From UBA11475 sp902486425 (lineage in GTDB: Bacteria > Bacillota > Clostridia > Christensenellales > Borkfalkiaceae), in assembly GCA_902486425.1 (NCBI GenBank), contig CABTOK010000009.1, positions 62,001 to 126,000 on the forward strand: DNA of 64,000 nt. The letters are read 5' to 3'. The notes beneath the pieces are model-generated. The model did no database searches and had not been told where the DNA came from. It was given only the letters and a program-made list of their open reading frames with translations. The position numbers and the translations under genes are program-made. Shown piece after piece: positions 61,235 through 64,000 of this stretch (within the stretch, counting starts at the first letter, position 1; each line of letters begins with the position of its first letter).

Positions 61235-61942
61235 ATGAAGAACGATTATTATAAAAGATTCGAAGCGGAATTAAAAACCGTCCGGGAGTACGAACTGAAT
61301 ACAGGTAAAAAAAAGACGTTGCTTCTTCACAGTTGCTGTGCGCCTTGTTCGACCGCCGTTATAGATGCGGTAAAGGATTATTTCGACGTTACGGTGTTTT
61401 ATTATAACCCCAACATTACGGACGGCGGGGAATACTCAAAAAGACTCGAAGAACAGAAAAATTATTGCAAAAAAACCGGCATTCCGGTAATTGAAGGCTT
61501 GTACGACACAAATGAATTTTTTACCGCAATTAAGGGCAAGGAGCATATAAAAGAAGGCGGCGAAAGATGCTTTTCGTGCTACCTGTTGCGTTTAAACGCT
61601 ACCAAATCGAAGGCTGATGAACTAAAATACGATTATTTTTGTTCGACGCTTTCGTTAAGTCCTTATAAGAATGCGGACAAGCTGAACGAGATAGGCGAAT
61701 CTCTGGTAAAAATCCGGGATAACGGAGACGCTATCGGAGCAAAATACTTATATAACGACTTCAAAAAGAAAAACGGGTATCTTAATTCGATTAAGTTATC
61801 CGAAAAGTTCGGTTTGTACAGACAAAACTATTGCGGCTGCATATTCTCGAAACTCGAAGCGGAAGAAGAACGCGCCGCAAAAAGAGCCGAAAAAGAAGCT
61901 GCAGAGACAGCCGACAAAGAGAATAAAAGCGAAAAGCGATAA
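61235..61942 (+). CDS. queH: Epoxyqueuosine reductase QueH
   Basis: 235 residues. LLLHSCCAPCSTAVIDAV, YYNPNI, GGERCFSCYLLRL and YRQNYCGCIFS show all Cys pairs of QueH (DUF208), the iron-sulfur enzyme that reduces epoxyqueuosine to queuosine in tRNA. About 25 charged residues (AEEERAAKRAEKEAAE and on) extend the C-terminus beyond the family core. No SD is visible before the ATG, and a terminator lies just upstream, so expression may be low or coupled to read-through from dxs. Confidence 0.93.
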   Translation: MKNDYYKRFEAELKTVREYELNTGKKKTLLLHSCCAPCSTAVIDAVKDYFDVTVFYYNPNITDGGEYSKRLEEQKNYCKKTGIPVIEGLYDTNEFFTAIKGKEHIKEGGERCFSCYLLRLNATKSKADELKYDYFCSTLSLSPYKNADKLNEIGESLVKIRDNGDAIGAKYLYNDFKKKNGYLNSIKLSEKFGLYRQNYCGCIFSKLEAEEERAAKRAEKEAAETADKENKSEKR

Positions 61943-61973
61943 AAAAACGGGAATTATTTATATTTTTAATATG

Positions 61974-61987
61974 CGAACATATGTTTG
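61974..61987 (+). promoter_or_regulatory. LexA/DinR box (SOS operator)
   Basis: CGAACATATGTTTG, a perfect palindromic match to the Bacillota LexA consensus, overlapping the -35 of the uvrB promoter by three bases. Confidence 0.93.
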
Positions 61988-62013
61988 ACCTTGCCATATG
62001 TAAGTGATATAAT
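61985..62013 (+). promoter_or_regulatory. uvrB promoter
   Basis: TTGACC, 17-nt spacer, TATAAT with a TGA extended -10. Leader of about 90 nt, including a near-palindrome around ATGCGCAT. Confidence 0.85.
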
Positions 62014-62111
62014 GGTAAGATAAAACGTATGCGCATGCGTTAAATTTAAAAACCCGAAACAAAACCGCAGCAATTTATCGGATTTATTGAAATTTTTACG
62101 GAATCACAAAA

Positions 62112-64000
62112 ATGGAAGACAGAAAATTCAAACTCGTATCTAAATATTCCCCGACGGGGGATCAGCCTCAGGCGATAGCGAGCCTTACGGAAGGCATTTT
62201 AAACGGCGAGCGGACTCAGGTACTTCTGGGCGTAACGGGGAGCGGTAAAACTTTTACCGTCGCAAACGTCATTGCGAACGTAAACCGCCCCACGCTCTTA
62301 ATCGCGCACAACAAAACGCTTGCAGCGCAGCTCTGCAACGAATTGAGGGAGTTTTTTCCCGAAAACAGGGTTGAATTTTTCGTTTCGTATTACGATTATT
62401 ATCAGCCTGAATCTTATATTCCGAGTACAGACACTTATATCGAAAAAGACCTTGCCATAAACGACGAAATAGATAAGCTCCGCCATTCCGCCACATGTTC
62501 TCTTGCCGAAAGAAGAGACACCGTGGTGGTGGCTTCGGTATCGTGCATATACGGCCTCGGCGCGCCCGAAGAGTATTACCGCCTTGCTGTTTCTCTCCGT
62601 CAGGGCGAGGAATATAAACGAGACGAACTTCTCGCAAAACTCGTTTCGATACAGTATGCGAGAGCGGACGTCGATTTTACCCGTTCGACTTTCAGAGTGC
62701 GTGGCGACACGGTCGAAATTTTTCCTTCGTCCAATTCCGAAATCGTTATAAGAGTAGAATATTTCGGGGACGAAATAGACAGAATAACCGAAGTGGAATT
62801 TATTTCGGGGAGAACCGTAGCAGAGCTTAAACACGCGGTTATTTTCCCGGCGAGCCATTATGCGGTCGAAAAGGAAAAGTTAGACAGAGCTTTGTCTTTT
62901 ATCGCCGCCGATATGAACGACGAAGTAGCCGCTTTCGAAAGAGAGAATAAGCTTTTAGAAGCTCAAAGATTAAAGCAGCGGACTTCGTACGATATGGAAA
63001 TGATGAAGGAGATCGGTTATTGCAAGGGGGTTGAAAATTATTCGAGATACTTTGACGGTCGCCGTCCCGGCGAACCGCCTTTTACTCTTTTGGATTATTT
63101 TCCTGACGACTTTTTTATCATCGTGGACGAGTCGCACATGACGCTTCCGCAGATAAGGGCGATGTATCACGGCGACCGCGCGAGAAAAGAAAATCTTGTA
63201 AGCTACGGTTTCAGACTTAAATCCGCATTCGACAACAGACCGTTGTCTTTCGACGAGTTCGACGCGCGCGTAACGCAGATGATATGTATGTCGGCGACGC
63301 CTGCGGAATATGAACTCGGACAGGCTTCGAGAGTGGTGGAACAGCTTATCCGTCCTACAGGGCTTGTCGATCCGGAGATCGAAGTCCGTCCGACCGCCCA
63401 TCAGGTGGACGACCTTCTCGTCGAAATTCATAAAACGGTCGAAAACAAGGGCAGAGTGCTGATAACCACTCTCACCAAAAAACTTGCGGAAAGCCTTACG
63501 GAATACTTCCGCGATAACGGCGTGAAGGTAAAGTACATGCACAGCGATATCGACACGCTCGAAAGAATAGACATCGTTACCGATTTAAGAAAGGGAGAGT
63601 TCGACGTCCTCGTCGGGATAAACCTTTTAAGAGAAGGTCTCGATATGCCCGAAGTAAAACTCGTCGCCATACTCGACGCCGATAAAGAAGGATTTTTAAG
63701 AAGCGACACCGCGCTTATCCAGACGATAGGAAGAGCGGCCCGTAACTCGGAAGGCAGGGTTATAATGTACGCCGACGTGATTACCGGCAGCATGAAACGG
63801 GCGATAGACGAAACCGAACGCCGCCGCAAAATTCAGACAGAATATAACAAAGAACACAATATCGTTCCAAAAACCATAATAAAGGGCATCGGCAACACTC
63901 TCGAAATAACCAAAAAGACCGAAAAGCTCAATATAAAGAACAAAGATATTCCCGAAGAGATTGAAAAACTTAAAGCGATAATGAAGATAGCCTCGACAAA
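62112..64000 (+). CDS. uvrB: Excinuclease ABC subunit UvrB (3' end outside window)
   Basis: 629 codons are visible without a stop, so only about 30 residues with the C-terminal UVR motif are missing. YSPTGDQPQAIASLTEG and the Walker A GVTGSGKT (near residue 40) open the helicase core; YYDYYQPESYIP is the beta-hairpin that grips damaged DNA, and IVDESHMTLPQ, MICMSATPAEYEL and QTIGRAARN are helicase motifs. UvrB receives damage from UvrA and recruits UvrC for nucleotide excision repair. A perfect LexA box on the promoter puts it in the SOS regulon. uvrA probably follows outside the window. Confidence 0.97.
   Translation, partial: MEDRKFKLVSKYSPTGDQPQAIASLTEGILNGERTQVLLGVTGSGKTFTVANVIANVNRPTLLIAHNKTLAAQLCNELREFFPENRVEFFVSYYDYYQPESYIPSTDTYIEKDLAINDEIDKLRHSATCSLAERRDTVVVASVSCIYGLGAPEEYYRLAVSLRQGEEYKRDELLAKLVSIQYARADVDFTRSTFRVRGDTVEIFPSSNSEIVIRVEYFGDEIDRITEVEFISGRTVAELKHAVIFPASHYAVEKEKLDRALSFIAADMNDEVAAFERENKLLEAQRLKQRTSYDMEMMKEIGYCKGVENYSRYFDGRRPGEPPFTLLDYFPDDFFIIVDESHMTLPQIRAMYHGDRARKENLVSYGFRLKSAFDNRPLSFDEFDARVTQMICMSATPAEYELGQASRVVEQLIRPTGLVDPEIEVRPTAHQVDDLLVEIHKTVENKGRVLITTLTKKLAESLTEYFRDNGVKVKYMHSDIDTLERIDIVTDLRKGEFDVLVGINLLREGLDMPEVKLVAILDADKEGFLRSDTALIQTIGRAARNSEGRVIMYADVITGSMKRAIDETERRRKIQTEYNKEHNIVPKTIIKGIGNTLEITKKTEKLNIKNKDIPEEIEKLKAIMKIAST

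Noticed and set aside
1..64000. tRNA or rRNA genes, insertion sequences, prophage
   Set aside because: No tRNA T-arm signature with a CCA-adjacent acceptor stem, no rRNA motifs, and no transposase or phage structural genes were found on reading both strands.

Overview
The window looks like a chromosome segment of an uncultured, anaerobic, low-to-mid GC Bacillota (Clostridia; a gut-type lineage related to Christensenellales would fit, but I cannot confirm it by eye). The reasons are sigma-A promoters of near-perfect consensus, a CIRCE operator, a Bacillota-type LexA box, spoVG, a flavodiiron protein, a bacterial V-type ATPase in the Enterococcus ntp gene order, and lipoproteins with Cys-rich Gly-His repeats. 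There are no rRNA, tRNA or CRISPR genes. Intergenic DNA is very AT-rich and intrinsic terminators are frequent.

Layout. 1-1200: on the minus strand, a perfect TTGACA-N17-TATAAT promoter reads into at least seven copies of an AAGGAGGTRYRGWCC motif (an array of perfect Shine-Dalgarno sequences) with almost no coding content; a divergent consensus promoter makes a candidate small RNA of about 95 nt; a YoaP-like remnant follows. 1.4-11.4 kb: CIRCE-controlled htpG, a possible structured RNA, and a 2,460-residue Cys-repeat lipoprotein behind a promoter whose spacer contains an 11-G tract. 11.7-19.3 kb (minus strand): zinc-ribbon/TPR membrane protein, MATE exporter, beta-helix lipoprotein, XRE membrane regulator, pnuC with an attenuator leader, flavodiiron protein. 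19.6-24.7 kb: flavin reductase, EamA transporter, a graveyard (AraC remnant, frameshifted Cys-repeat remnant, N-truncated GH76) beside an intact GH125 exo-mannosidase, and an orphan MazF/EndoA toxin. 24.8-31.5 kb: MFS transporter, murC, spoVG, upp, cytidylate-kinase-like protein, unknown membrane protein. 31.9-40.5 kb: nine-gene V-ATPase operon (ntpFIKECGABD) with Na+-type ligands in the c subunit. 40.8-47.3 kb: nucleotide-sugar dehydratase, an ECF sigma factor with an RsgI-like anti-sigma factor, a lipoprotein carrying the same RsgI-like domain, then a rhodanese-TtcA fusion. 47.5-53.8 kb: small envelope and metal genes, a Na/Pi cotransporter, a YgjP-type metallopeptidase, and an XRE repressor with twin perfect palindromes controlling a lipoprotein. 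54-64 kb: GH106-like glycosidase, M29 aminopeptidase, dxs, peptidase E, queH, and SOS-controlled uvrB, which runs off the window.

Strongest regulatory stories. (1) The sigma factor and the lipoprotein share an identical promoter (TGCAAC-N17-CGTTTA within TTGCAACAAAAC-N11-GCGTTTAA), linking ECF sigma, RsgI-like anti-sigma and a secreted paralogue of its sensor domain into one module. (2) The Shine-Dalgarno array has no obvious known counterpart. (3) The poly-G spacer suggests phase-variable display of the giant lipoprotein. (4) At least four, perhaps five, genes have their start codon only 5-10 nt after a -10 box, so leaderless mRNAs appear common here.
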